NCBI GenBank assembly: GCA_030427925.1
Contig: JAUICJ010000012.1
Location: 1 to 64,000, forward strand
DNA length: 64,000 nucleotides
Reading direction: 5' to 3'
Origin: Bacteroidia bacterium
GTDB lineage: Bacteria; Bacteroidota; Bacteroidia; Flavobacteriales_D; Sanyastnellaceae
Every line of letters starts with the position of its first letter. The first letter of the stretch is position 1. A program made the translations under genes and the position numbers. The notes under the pieces are model-generated. The model had not been told where the DNA came from. It ran no database searches and was given only the letters and a program-made list of their open reading frames with translations. Below, one piece after another: positions 45,014 to 52,949 of the stretch.

Positions 45014-45733
45014 GTGAAAACGATGCGGACGACGTGGGCGTTGCCGGAGGATTGGCCCGTGGAGGCGGTGGACGTCGTGGTGAGCGATCGCCGCTCGATG
45101 ACCCTGCGTTACCATGCCGTTCAGGGCCTCGAGTTGCGCATGCCGCGAACGATGCCGACGCCGGAGGCGCGTGCGTTCGTCCTCTCGAAGAAGCATTGGG
45201 TGGTGCGCCAAATCCAGCGCACCACGTCGCACGCGTCCCGCTTTCCGGCCCCTGTTCCGGGAGAAGTTTGGTGGCGGGGAATGCCGCTGGTGATGGTGGA
45301 TGCGCCAGGAATCCAGCGGGTGGAATGGAAAGAATCGGCTTGCGTGCTCGATTTCAATCGGGCGGAGGCCCAATTGAGGGCAGGACTGCGCCGCGATTTG
45401 GTCGAGCGCATTGAGGCCATTGTGGAAGAGGCGGCGCCGAATGGACCGCGTCCTGTTGGCGTTCAAATTCGTCGGATGAAGTCGCGTTGGGGCAGTTGTT
45501 CCCGCGATGGGCGCATGCGGGTCAACGAGGCCTTGGGTCACTTGGACGATCGGTGCGTGCGCTACGTGGTGTGCCACGAATTGGCGCATTTGGTGCACTT
45601 CAACCACAGTGCCGCGTTTTACGCACATTTGGGCCAAATCCTGCCCTCCCACCGCGAAGACGAGCGCCACGTGCACGCTCACCAGCACGTCCTGGTTCAC
45701 GGGGGCTATGCCTTGCCCAACGGCGGAAAATGA
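45014..45733 (+). CDS. YgjP-like (DUF45) zinc metallopeptidase
   Basis: A 239-residue cytoplasmic protein of the YgjP/DUF45 group, related to WLM and M48 peptidases. The characteristic block KSRWGSCSRDGRMRVNEAL precedes the zinc motif HELAH (188-192) in CHELAHLVHFNHSAAFYAHL. Substrates of this family are unknown. The start is GTG at 45014, 4 nt after a CATCTTCG box; ATG at 45023 is an alternative. A hairpin terminator follows directly. Confidence 0.88.
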   Translation: MKTMRTTWALPEDWPVEAVDVVVSDRRSMTLRYHAVQGLELRMPRTMPTPEARAFVLSKKHWVVRQIQRTTSHASRFPAPVPGEVWWRGMPLVMVDAPGIQRVEWKESACVLDFNRAEAQLRAGLRRDLVERIEAIVEEAAPNGPRPVGVQIRRMKSRWGSCSRDGRMRVNEALGHLDDRCVRYVVCHELAHLVHFNHSAAFYAHLGQILPSHREDERHVHAHQHVLVHGGYALPNGGK

Positions 45734-45734
45734 A

Positions 45735-45756
45735 AAAGCCGGCACAAGCCGGCTTT
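45735..45756. terminator. Hairpin terminator, usable from both sides
   Basis: AAAGCCGGC, ACAA loop, GCCGGCTTT. On the minus strand it is followed by TTTTTCA, so it best terminates leftward transcripts such as that of the small acidic gene; on the plus strand it closes the YgjP gene. Confidence 0.75.
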
Positions 45757-45851
45757 CGTAGTTCGCAAGCGCACTTTTTCAAGTGGATGCTCTTCCCGCG
45801 CTCCTCAGCGCTGAAACTGCCCATGGTGCGGTGCGCAACATCAGGTTGCCA

Positions 45852-45950
45852 TCACCAATCATCATCTTCGTCCCCTTCCTCGTCGTCGAAGTCCCAATCG
45901 AAATCTTCGTCGTCGTCTTCAGGGTCGAATCCGTAAAACAGATCCTGCAT
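45852..45950 (-). CDS. Very acidic 32-residue microprotein (putative)
   Basis: The minus-strand frame ATG..TGA encodes 32 residues that begin MQDLFYGFDPEDDDEDF and end in acidic residues and a Trp; 18 of the 32 are Asp or Glu, with three Phe and a Tyr in the first 17. Codons for Asp and Glu alternate (GAC/GAT, GAA/GAG), which argues against a simple DNA repeat. A leftward terminator lies about 95 nt downstream. Nothing can be said about function; acidic peptides may bind metals or basic partners. Confidence 0.5.
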   Translation of the reverse strand: MQDLFYGFDPEDDDEDFDWDFDDEEGDEDDDW

Positions 45951-46076
45951 AGCTCAAGAATGAACTGGGTGAAACAAAGAAAGAACTGCCCCCAAAGTAG
46001 ACAGCATTCATCACCAATCCATCACTTCCTTGAAAATTTTTGTGCGCCCGAAAACCGCTGGTGGATGCGTTGATTT

Positions 46077-46592
46077 TCAGTCGGAAACCAAGGATTGAAG
46101 GGCGCGAGCCAAGCCGTTCTCGGCCTGGATTTCACTCAATCGATTGCGATCCCAGCCCAACACGCCCTTCCATTTCAATCCCACATAAGCTGCGGTGCGT
46201 TCCATCGGCTTGCACAGTTCATCCAACGAGGTGGCGTGCTTGCCCTCGGCTCGATAATCGGCCAATCGCCCCCCCACGGTGACGCTGCATGCGAGCCCGC
46301 GTCCCTTCAACAACCCGCCATCGGGTCCAAACGCCCAGCCCCACGTCAGCACTTCGTCCATCCACCGTTTCATGCACGCCGGTGCACCATACCAGTACAG
46401 CGGGAATTGAAACACGACCATGTCCGCACGTTCCACCGCTTGCTGCTCCGCAGCGACGTCCAGGGCGGTTTCGCCGATCCAGCGCACTTCGGTTTGTCCT
46501 TGAGCATTCCACGTTTCAGCCAGCTCCCGGTTCATTTGGCTTTTCTGCGAATCCGGATGCCCCACAATCACCAAAACCTTTTGCCCTTTCAT
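46077..46592 (-). CDS. NAD(P)H-dependent oxidoreductase, flavodoxin-like fold
   Basis: A 171-residue FMN-type quinone reductase-like protein (KefF/MdaB group). The N-terminal VLVIVGHPDSQKSQMNREL binds the flavin phosphate; FQFPLYWYGAPACMKRWMDEVLTWGWAFG is the hallmark region around the isoalloxazine. Probably reduces quinones or nitro compounds two electrons at a time in the cytoplasm. The start at 46592 overlaps the upstream DUF5777 gene by ATGA, making it the last gene of the heme/YceI operon. Confidence 0.9.
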   Translation of the reverse strand: MKGQKVLVIVGHPDSQKSQMNRELAETWNAQGQTEVRWIGETALDVAAEQQAVERADMVVFQFPLYWYGAPACMKRWMDEVLTWGWAFGPDGGLLKGRGLACSVTVGGRLADYRAEGKHATSLDELCKPMERTAAYVGLKWKGVLGWDRNRLSEIQAENGLARALQSLVSD

Positions 46593-47458
46593 CGATCGCT
46601 TACTGTAAAAACGCGGCTTAAATTGAATCCGAAATAAATGTTCCCATCCAACCACCTTCCCGCGGTTTCTGTGAGGAACGCACGCTCAAACATGCCTTGA
46701 GAATTGGTCACGTGCAATTGAAACACGTGTCCACCCGTCTCGATGTCCACCCCCAGGGACAGGCTGTTGTTATAAGCCTCTCCGGGATTCAATCGCAGGA
46801 AGTATTCTCCATTCACGCTCACGCGTTGGGAGAGCTTGTAGCGACCGCCGGCCCCGATCAGGTACTCATCGTGGGCATCCGCTGGAGTGGCGACCAAATT
46901 GTGGTGCACCACCGAGGGCGTCAACGCCAAGCTCATGTTGGAATTGAACTTTCGGGCAATCACCAGTTGATGGACGTAGCTCAAGCGGGAACTGAAGTAG
47001 TTCACCCGATCGGGTTCCGGCCACCGCAATCCGTTGCACGCGATGGAGGAAAAGCCCGTGATGCTCAACGGAACCGTGTTCGATTGGCGCAACAGCCGCG
47101 CTTTGAGGTTGGCTTCGTAGGTCTTTTGGAACGTGTTCCGCGCCACGCCGATGGACAGCCGATCGGTGATGCCGTAGTCGAAGCCCATCCGCATGCTCGC
47201 GTTGTCGAGGCCCCAGAGGGCGTAGGCGCCGTCGCTGATTTGGCCAAACCGGTGAGCGATCACGAAGTGCAGCACCCCGCCCGCTGGCGTTTCGTTGCTT
47301 TGGCCATTGATGATGCGCGTGTCCTTGAACGTGGCCGCCACAAACGCGTCGGGCGTTTCCACAGGCCCCAACAATTCCAGCAAGTCATCCTGAGCGCTCG
47401 CGCCAACGGCAGCAAACAGCATTCCGATTGCTAGGATACGATGCGCAACCGCTTTCAT
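46589..47458 (-). CDS. DUF5777 family outer-membrane beta-barrel protein
   Basis: A 289-residue protein with signal peptide (1-22, ending GASAQ). It shows the DUF5777 pattern: VAATFKDTRIINGQS, VIAHRFGQISDGAYALWGLDNAS, then repeating amphipathic strands to an aromatic-rich end. It is predicted as an outer-membrane barrel; the family usually sits with YceI and cytochrome genes. Start overlaps the YceI stop by ATGA, and its own stop overlaps the next gene by ATGA. Confidence 0.88.
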   Translation of the reverse strand: MKAVAHRILAIGMLFAAVGASAQDDLLELLGPVETPDAFVAATFKDTRIINGQSNETPAGGVLHFVIAHRFGQISDGAYALWGLDNASMRMGFDYGITDRLSIGVARNTFQKTYEANLKARLLRQSNTVPLSITGFSSIACNGLRWPEPDRVNYFSSRLSYVHQLVIARKFNSNMSLALTPSVVHHNLVATPADAHDEYLIGAGGRYKLSQRVSVNGEYFLRLNPGEAYNNSLSLGVDIETGGHVFQLHVTNSQGMFERAFLTETAGRWLDGNIYFGFNLSRVFTVSDR

Positions 47459-48006
47459 CGTGGACTCAGTTCGGCCTGCAGGGTAACGGAAATGGATTCC
47501 GCAATCTTGGAACGCACGAGCTTCGGAATCGGGATGTTGTGGTCCTCGGTGGGGACGTCAAACCGCGCTTCGAGGTTCCACCCCGCAGCGGTCCGCACAG
47601 CGGTGCCTTCCACGGTGCGTTCCACGTCCACCCCATGGATGGAAAGGGTTCCCGTGGCGGTCACGGGCTGCTCCAGTCCGACTGCCGCATCGGGATTCAA
47701 TCCGCTCACTTTGCCCGTGAACGTGGCGGAAGGAAACTTCTCCGATTCGAGGTAATTCTCGTTGAAGTGCTCCTCCATCAAGGCTTTCTCGAAGTGAAAG
47801 GAGATGATGGGCACCTGAAAGGCGATGTTTTGACTGGCCAAATCCAGAACCGCGCTCGCTTGCTCCGTCACGGCGGAAATGTCCTCAGCGGGGGTGCTGG
47901 AGAAAAAGTCCACATGCGCAGAACGCGTCATGAATTGCTGGGCACGGGCTTGAGTGGAGGCCAAAAGTCCTGCGGCCGCGAGGGTAAGGGTAAAAAAAGC
48001 GTTCAT
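47455..48006 (-). CDS. YceI-like domain protein, exported
   Basis: A 183-residue protein with signal peptide (1-23). The mature part is a YceI-type lipocalin-like barrel: AHVDFFSSTPAEDISAVT, YLESEKFPSATFTGKV and GTLSIHGVDVERTVEG. YceI proteins bind isoprenoid quinones or similar long lipids in the periplasm. The operon context with heme lipoproteins and a flavodoxin-fold quinone reductase supports a quinone-related role (inference). Confidence 0.9.
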   Translation of the reverse strand: MNAFFTLTLAAAGLLASTQARAQQFMTRSAHVDFFSSTPAEDISAVTEQASAVLDLASQNIAFQVPIISFHFEKALMEEHFNENYLESEKFPSATFTGKVSGLNPDAAVGLEQPVTATGTLSIHGVDVERTVEGTAVRTAAGWNLEARFDVPTEDHNIPIPKLVRSKIAESISVTLQAELSPR

Positions 48007-48015
48007 GGTTTGGGG

Positions 48016-48384
48016 TTAATTGGCGGGGGCGCCGTCGTTGATCCACTGGGTGATGGCTTCGATGTCGCAAGCGCCCAGCGCACCGGAAGGGGGCATGAGC
48101 AAGGGATTGCCTTCTTCGAGGGTGATGCGATCGAGCAAGCTGCCCGTCAAGGCGGCATCGCTGATGGCTTCATGCCCTGCGAGCAAGAGGCCGCCACTGG
48201 GGGAGGTGCCGCTGTGGCACGACTCGCATTGGTTTTCGATCAGGGGCTTGATGCGCCCCGCAAAGCCCACGTTCGTGCTGTCGCACGCAAGGTTGGGGTA
48301 CAATTCCGATTCGACGTCGTAGTAACATCCTTGCATCAATCCGACAGCCAAAACGAAGCAAGCGCTGATTTTCCAGTGAGCCAT
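48016..48384 (-). CDS. Monoheme c-type cytochrome lipoprotein
   Basis: A 122-residue lipoprotein (lipobox LMQGC, Cys20) with one heme site, CESCH at 53-57, in FAGRIKPLIENQCESCHSG, and a C-terminal MPPSGALGACDIEAITQWINDGAP that can give the distal Met ligand. This layout matches the small cytochrome domains of the DUF-rich Bacteroidota/Planctomycetes type. It is 13 nt downstream of the diheme gene, which it resembles, suggesting duplication. Start at 48384 chosen for the signal sequence. Confidence 0.88.
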   Translation of the reverse strand: MAHWKISACFVLAVGLMQGCYYDVESELYPNLACDSTNVGFAGRIKPLIENQCESCHSGTSPSGGLLLAGHEAISDAALTGSLLDRITLEEGNPLLMPPSGALGACDIEAITQWINDGAPAN

Positions 48385-48397
48385 CCTGTTCGAAGCA

Positions 48398-49102
48398 TCA
48401 ATTGTTGGGCATCCCATCTTCTATCCACATTTCAAACAAACGCACCTCACAATCGTTCAAAGCGGAACCAGCAGGGGGCATGGCCACGGCTCCGGGATCT
48501 TGGCGAATGCTGGCCATCAAATTCGAGTAGCTCACGGCACTGGTGACGTTCGCGTGGCTCGTCAAATCAACTCCGCCGTCCGGGCTCGCCCCGCTGTGGC
48601 AGGCCACGCATCGCGTGGTGAGAAGCGGCACCAAACTGCCCGAATACGTCACGGCCGTGGTGTCGCAGCTCGAACAACTCAGGTTCAAGGCCCCTTGATC
48701 GATCCAATCCGTCAACACGGCGACCTGTTCGTCCGTCAGCGGGGCATTCGGAGCCGGAGGCATCCGGTCCTCCCCAGTTTCGAATAGTACCTCAATGAGT
48801 TCACTTTCCGCCGCATTGCCTGCGACCACCAAGTTGTTGTGGTCCATGATGGAGGCGTACGATTCAATCACAATCCCGTCTTCGTGCGATAGGGCGTCGT
48901 GGCAATTGGATTGGCCACACGAGGAGACCAAAAGCGGCAGCACATCCTGTTGAAAATACACCACATCCGCGTCGCATGGCCCTTCGTACACAAGCGGCTC
49001 GTCGCCAGTGCCTGGTGGATCAATGCGGTGTTGGCAAGCCGACCAAAGGAGTGGGGCAGCGAGCAGGGCCAGCAGAATGCTGTGGACGGATTGAGTTTTC
49101 AT
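48398..49102 (-). CDS. Two-domain c-type cytochrome lipoprotein
   Basis: A 234-residue lipoprotein (lipobox LLWSAC, Cys23). Two cytochrome modules are recognisable by their YxQxVLPLL-type starts and MPP(A/G) ends. The second has a canonical CVACH at 165-169. The first has CGQSNCH at 62-68, a CX4CH arrangement. A CSSCD (143-147) between them lacks the His. First gene of the operon. The long N-terminal part of the open frame before 49102 was rejected because it lacks coding character and precedes the signal peptide. Confidence 0.87.
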   Translation of the reverse strand: MKTQSVHSILLALLAAPLLWSACQHRIDPPGTGDEPLVYEGPCDADVVYFQQDVLPLLVSSCGQSNCHDALSHEDGIVIESYASIMDHNNLVVAGNAAESELIEVLFETGEDRMPPAPNAPLTDEQVAVLTDWIDQGALNLSCSSCDTTAVTYSGSLVPLLTTRCVACHSGASPDGGVDLTSHANVTSAVSYSNLMASIRQDPGAVAMPPAGSALNDCEVRLFEMWIEDGMPNN

Positions 49103-49247
49103 GACCGGTTCTACGCACGGCGCTTGGGCGCACTTGGAAATTTTGACCAAATTAACAAACAGACCAGTTGCGTGAACCGCATCGATTCCCAAAATCGGTC
49201 CTTGCCGCTTGTGGAATCTTCGCGATATTCGCGCCAACGAACACGCC

Positions 49248-49973
49248 ATGGGAAGAGCATTTGAATTCAGAAAGGAGCGCAAGTTCAAGCGTTGGGCTGC
49301 AATGGCCAAAACGTTCGCTCGGTTGAACAAGGACATCATCATCGCCATCCGCGAAGGCAACAGCGCCGACCCGGAGATGAATCCCCGCTTGCGCGCAGTC
49401 CTGCAAAACTGCCGTGCCGCGAACATGCCGAAGGACAACGTCGAACGCGCCATAAAAAAGGCCACCGACAAGGACACCTCCGACTACAAACAGGTCACCT
49501 TCGAGGGCTACGGTCCCCATGGCATTGCGGTCTTCGTGGAAACGGCCACTGACAACAACAACCGAACGGTCGCAAACGTCCGCAGTTACTTCAACAAGTA
49601 CAACGGGAGCCTGGGCACTTCCGGGAGCGTCGAATTCATGTTCGATCACGTGTGTTTCTTCAAGATCAAAGCGGAGGGATTGGACGCGGAAGAATTGGAG
49701 TTGGAGTTGATCGACTACGGCGCGGAAGACGTGGGTCAGGACGGGGAAGCCATCATGATTTACGGTCCCTTCGAATCGTTTGGGTCCCTTCAAAAGAAGC
49801 TCGAAGAGGACGGCCGCGAAATCATCGAGTCCGGGCTCGACCGCATTCCGACAACGACGAAAGAACTCGACCCCGAGGCCACGGCGGAGGTGGAGAAGCT
49901 GTTGGAGAAAATCGAGGCTGACGAAGACGTCCAAAACGTTTTCCACACCATGAGTTCCTCCACGGAGGCGTAA
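49248..49973 (+). CDS. yebC: YebC/PmpR family protein
   Basis: A 241-residue cytoplasmic protein of the YebC/TACO1 family, with GRAFEFRKERKFKRWAAMAKTFARLNKDI, the YKQVTFEGYGPHGIAVFVE block and the acidic C-terminal domain. Members act as DNA-binding regulators or as translation factors relieving ribosome stalling. The ATG at 49248 gives the family N-terminus; the earlier in-frame ATG would add 13 unrelated residues. It abuts the convergent MscS gene. Confidence 0.95.
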   Translation: MGRAFEFRKERKFKRWAAMAKTFARLNKDIIIAIREGNSADPEMNPRLRAVLQNCRAANMPKDNVERAIKKATDKDTSDYKQVTFEGYGPHGIAVFVETATDNNNRTVANVRSYFNKYNGSLGTSGSVEFMFDHVCFFKIKAEGLDAEELELELIDYGAEDVGQDGEAIMIYGPFESFGSLQKKLEEDGREIIESGLDRIPTTTKELDPEATAEVEKLLEKIEADEDVQNVFHTMSSSTEA

Positions 49974-51224
49974 TCAGTGTCCAGGTTGTGGTGCAACGCG
50001 CCACTCGAAGACCTCCAAGTCGAAGTACGGGGCGGCGGCGAGCAAGTGGTCGAGGAGATCGGCCATCAGGGATTCGTACACGGCCCATTCTTTGTTCCGA
50101 GAGAAGCAATAAAACTCAACAGGGATGCCTTCTCCGGTGGGCTGCAGGTGCCTCACGAGCAGGGTCATTTCTTGGTTGATGCCCGGGTGGTGGCGCAGGT
50201 AGCGTTCGGTGTAGTTCCGGAACAGCCCGATGTTGGTCAACCGGCGACCATTGACGAGCACGCTCGTTTCCGCGCCAGAAGTTGCGTTCGCCTGGGCAAT
50301 TTCGCGGGTTCGCTCTGCAAGCCACGGTGCCAGCACTTGGACACCGCCGAGGCGTTCAATGAGCGCGTCGTCGGCGAATTTCACGCTGGAGGAACGCAAG
50401 GTGATGGAGCGTTTGATGCGCCGACCCCCCGATTCGCTCATTCCCCGCCAGTTCTTGAAACTCTCGGAAATCAAGGCGTAGGTCGGCACCACCGTGAAGG
50501 TCATGTCCCAATTGCGGACTTTGACCGTGGTCAAGTTGATTTCGACCACATCGCCGTCGGCTCCGTATTTATCGATTTGCACCCAATCTCCTAACCGGAC
50601 CAAATCGCCTGTGCTCAGTTGAACGCTGGCCGTCAGCCCCAACAAGGCATCCCGAAAGACGAGCAGGATGATGGCCGTAGCCGCGCCCAGCCCGCCGATG
50701 ACGACTCCGATGTCTTGGCCGATGAGCAAGGCGATGATGGCGATGCCTGCCACCACGGATGCTGCGATTTTGGCCAACTGAACGTAGCTCGCAATGGGTT
50801 TGTCCTTCAACCGCCGAACGCTCCCGAGCACCTCTTCGATGCCGTTCGCAAGTGCAAATCCGACCAACAACAGGTTCACGGTGGCGGTCAAGCTCAGCAC
50901 CCTGCTGAGGAGTTCTTGCAATCCAGGATGAAGCGGCAGAAGCAAGTCGTTGACCACGCTCAGGATGCTCAGCGGAATGAAGAAGCTCAAGCGCGACAAC
51001 AAGGGCCGATTCAACAGCTGCTCGTCCCATTCAGCCTTCGTTTTTCGAGCCAAACCGTGCAACACCTTGTCCAACAGCCACCGCGCAATGCGCCACAAAA
51101 TCAGGGCCACGGCGATGAACGCGAACCACAAGAGCAGCAATCCCAAGCCGTGGTTGGTCTCCGGCCGAGACAGCTTCAAGAATTCCAACAACCTGAGGAT
51201 CCAAGGGGCGAGTTCTTCCGACAT
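49974..51224 (-). CDS. MscS family mechanosensitive channel
   Basis: A 416-residue inner-membrane protein with four or five transmembrane helices and the MscS pore/beta domain: GLGAATAIILLVFRDALLGLTASVQL (pore helix) then LVRLGDWVQIDKYGADGDVVEINLTTVKVRNWD. The extended C-terminal alpha/beta part fits the larger YbdG-like group. It releases solutes on osmotic downshock. ATG at 51224 follows a TACCTTTG box by 5 nt; the start is not further upstream. Confidence 0.94.
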   Translation of the reverse strand: MSEELAPWILRLLEFLKLSRPETNHGLGLLLLWFAFIAVALILWRIARWLLDKVLHGLARKTKAEWDEQLLNRPLLSRLSFFIPLSILSVVNDLLLPLHPGLQELLSRVLSLTATVNLLLVGFALANGIEEVLGSVRRLKDKPIASYVQLAKIAASVVAGIAIIALLIGQDIGVVIGGLGAATAIILLVFRDALLGLTASVQLSTGDLVRLGDWVQIDKYGADGDVVEINLTTVKVRNWDMTFTVVPTYALISESFKNWRGMSESGGRRIKRSITLRSSSVKFADDALIERLGGVQVLAPWLAERTREIAQANATSGAETSVLVNGRRLTNIGLFRNYTERYLRHHPGINQEMTLLVRHLQPTGEGIPVEFYCFSRNKEWAVYESLMADLLDHLLAAAPYFDLEVFEWRVAPQPGH

Positions 51225-51229
51225 GTCAT

Positions 51230-51237
51230 CAAAGGTA
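51230..51237 (-). promoter_or_regulatory. -7 box TACCTTTG just before MscS gene
   Basis: Exact match on the minus strand, 5 nt before the ATG at 51224. Confidence 0.5.
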
Positions 51238-51276
51238 CGGGGTCCCCAATCACGAACGCGGCGCACGGGTGTTCAA

Positions 51277-51295
51277 AACACGTTAAAAACGTGTT
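51277..51295. repeat. 8-bp inverted repeat with 3-nt spacer
   Basis: AACACGTT AAA AACGTGTT, a perfect palindromic pair in the 268-bp gap between MscS and the pseudouridine-synthase-like gene. It could be an operator; nothing else in the gap is recognisable. Confidence 0.4.
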
Positions 51296-51480
51296 CGTGA
51301 AATGTTGAAAACGTCGAATAATCTGGGACATCTTCGTATCGGGAGAAACCAAGCGTCTACGCAGCGCTTATCCCCGCTCAGCGGGAGTTACAACCGGCTT
51401 TGTCGAAGGGGACAGCACAAGGACCGCTGTTCCCTTCGGCATCCGGTTGACTTTTCAGCGATAGGCAGGACCGAAGGCCC

Positions 51481-51488
51481 TACCTTTG
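51481..51488 (+). promoter_or_regulatory. -7 box TACCTTTG just before RluA-like gene
   Basis: Exact TAnnTTTG match ending 4 nt before the ATG at 51493. Confidence 0.55.
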
Positions 51489-51492
51489 CGCC

Positions 51493-52590
51493 ATGATGAA
51501 TATGAAAGTGTCCGCCGACACGACGCTCCTCGAAGCGTTGATGCAATCGGGCGGATTTCCCACGAATACCCGTGCGCGCAAGGCCATCAAGGGCGGGTTC
51601 GTATCTGTGAATGGAGCGGTAAACCGCATTCCTTCAACGGCCGTTGAGGCAGGGACCGAAATCGTTTGGAATCCCGAACAGCCTTCGGACAATACCAAGA
51701 AACCCACTTCGTCCTTCAAGGATTTCAACTTGGGGGGAGCTTCGAAAACCCCTTTGAACAAGCCCGCACCGTTCGAAGTGATTTACGAAGACGATGCGTT
51801 GTTGGCCTACATCAAGCCGGCAGGCTGGGTGTTTGCTTCCCCAAATCCGAAGGTAAAGACATCCTACACCCGCATGAAGGAATGGATGGAAGAAGCGCGA
51901 CCGGATTGCACGGACGTTCATTTCGTGAACCGCATCGAAAAGGAGTCTTCGGGGATTTGTTTCATTGCCAAGGACTTGCAATGGCGCGTGCACCTGCAGA
52001 AGCACTGGGCGAACTTTGCACGCGGCTTGTACGTGTTGGTCGAAGGTCACCTTCCGCCCGATGACGAGGTGTTCGCATTCAAGGCGGAGGAGGGCAAGAA
52101 GAAGAAGGAGCGCGTCGCGTTTCCCTACCGGACCATGCGCGCTACCGCTTCGCATACGCTGTTGAAATTTCAGGTGGGGTTTGACCAAATCCCTGAACTG
52201 ATGAGTGGACTGCGCCGCGCTCAATGCCTGATCATCGGCAAAGGCGAATCCGCTCCGAACCCGTTGAGCCGAAGCGGTCTGCATTTGTACCACGTCGTGG
52301 TGGAAGGTCCCGAAGGTCAGGTCGTCGAGGCAAAAACCCGCGTTCCCCGGGAGTTCCTCAACTTGATGAAGGGGGGCAAAGGCCCGCGAGCTCGGAGTGC
52401 CGAAGAATTGAAATCGAGCCGCGAACGGAAACCCGCCGAAAGCGAATCGCGCCCCGCACACAAGACACGCGGTAAAGAAGACGCACCGAGCAAGCCTCGC
52501 CCAGCCCGCAAGGGAAGCCCCTCCGACAAAGCGCCTCGCCCCGCCCGAAAGGGTGGCCCCTCCGACAAGGCACCTCGCCGCATCGGTTGA
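51493..52590 (+). CDS. RluA-family pseudouridine synthase homologue with altered catalytic motif
   Basis: A 365-residue protein: an S4-like RNA-binding region at about 1-60 (ARKAIKGGFVSVNGAVNRIP), the RluA catalytic fold (VIYEDDALLAYIKPAGWVFASPNP, then VHFVNRIEKESSGICFIAKD) and a ~65-residue basic tail with repeated RPARKG(S/G)PSDKAP units. The family motif HRLD-x-x-T/S-SG reads NRIEKESSG here, so the nucleophilic Asp position is Glu. It may therefore be inactive or altered, acting as an RNA-binding factor. ATG codons at 51496 and 51502 are alternative starts. Confidence 0.85.
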   Translation: MMNMKVSADTTLLEALMQSGGFPTNTRARKAIKGGFVSVNGAVNRIPSTAVEAGTEIVWNPEQPSDNTKKPTSSFKDFNLGGASKTPLNKPAPFEVIYEDDALLAYIKPAGWVFASPNPKVKTSYTRMKEWMEEARPDCTDVHFVNRIEKESSGICFIAKDLQWRVHLQKHWANFARGLYVLVEGHLPPDDEVFAFKAEEGKKKKERVAFPYRTMRATASHTLLKFQVGFDQIPELMSGLRRAQCLIIGKGESAPNPLSRSGLHLYHVVVEGPEGQVVEAKTRVPREFLNLMKGGKGPRARSAEELKSSRERKPAESESRPAHKTRGKEDAPSKPRPARKGSPSDKAPRPARKGGPSDKAPRRIG

Positions 52591-52776
52591 TTACAACGTG
52601 TAGTGGGTTTGGATCCAATCCCGGAGCACGACGCTTTCCTGTTGTGGAAGGGAACGGAAGGCCAATCGCATGGCCCTGCGCATCATCACCGGTTCCGCGT
52701 GCACATGCCGGATGAGCGACTTGTACTGCTCCAAGGCAGATGGTGCGTGGTCGAGCGGAACTCCGGGAATGTTCAT
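52591..52776 (-). CDS. Small hypothetical protein (61 residues)
   Basis: A short frame starting MNIPGVPLDHAPSALEQYKS and ending RDWIQTHYTL. Amphipathic helices and balanced composition make it look like real protein, and it fits neatly tail to tail with the gene ending at 52590. No family recognised. An upstream TTG (52797) could extend it by 7 residues. Confidence 0.5.
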   Translation of the reverse strand: MNIPGVPLDHAPSALEQYKSLIRHVHAEPVMMRRAMRLAFRSLPQQESVVLRDWIQTHYTL

Positions 52777-52915
52777 GATGCGCGTTGTTGAAGCCAAATT
52801 GTTACCGGAAGGACTTACGGCATTTCTTCGTCCAATGTTTCACGGGGCCGGGTTCTTGAGCAGGAGATTTGGGGTTTTCCGGGTCACATCAGCCGGACGA
52901 CGGGGGTTCTGCGGT

Positions 52916-52923
52916 TAAATTTG
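52916..52923 (+). promoter_or_regulatory. -7 box TAAATTTG upstream of thiolase
   Basis: Exact TAnnTTTG match, 26 nt before the ATG at 52950. Confidence 0.5.
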
Positions 52924-52949
52924 GCCTGCAAATCGAAAAACCAACGAAC

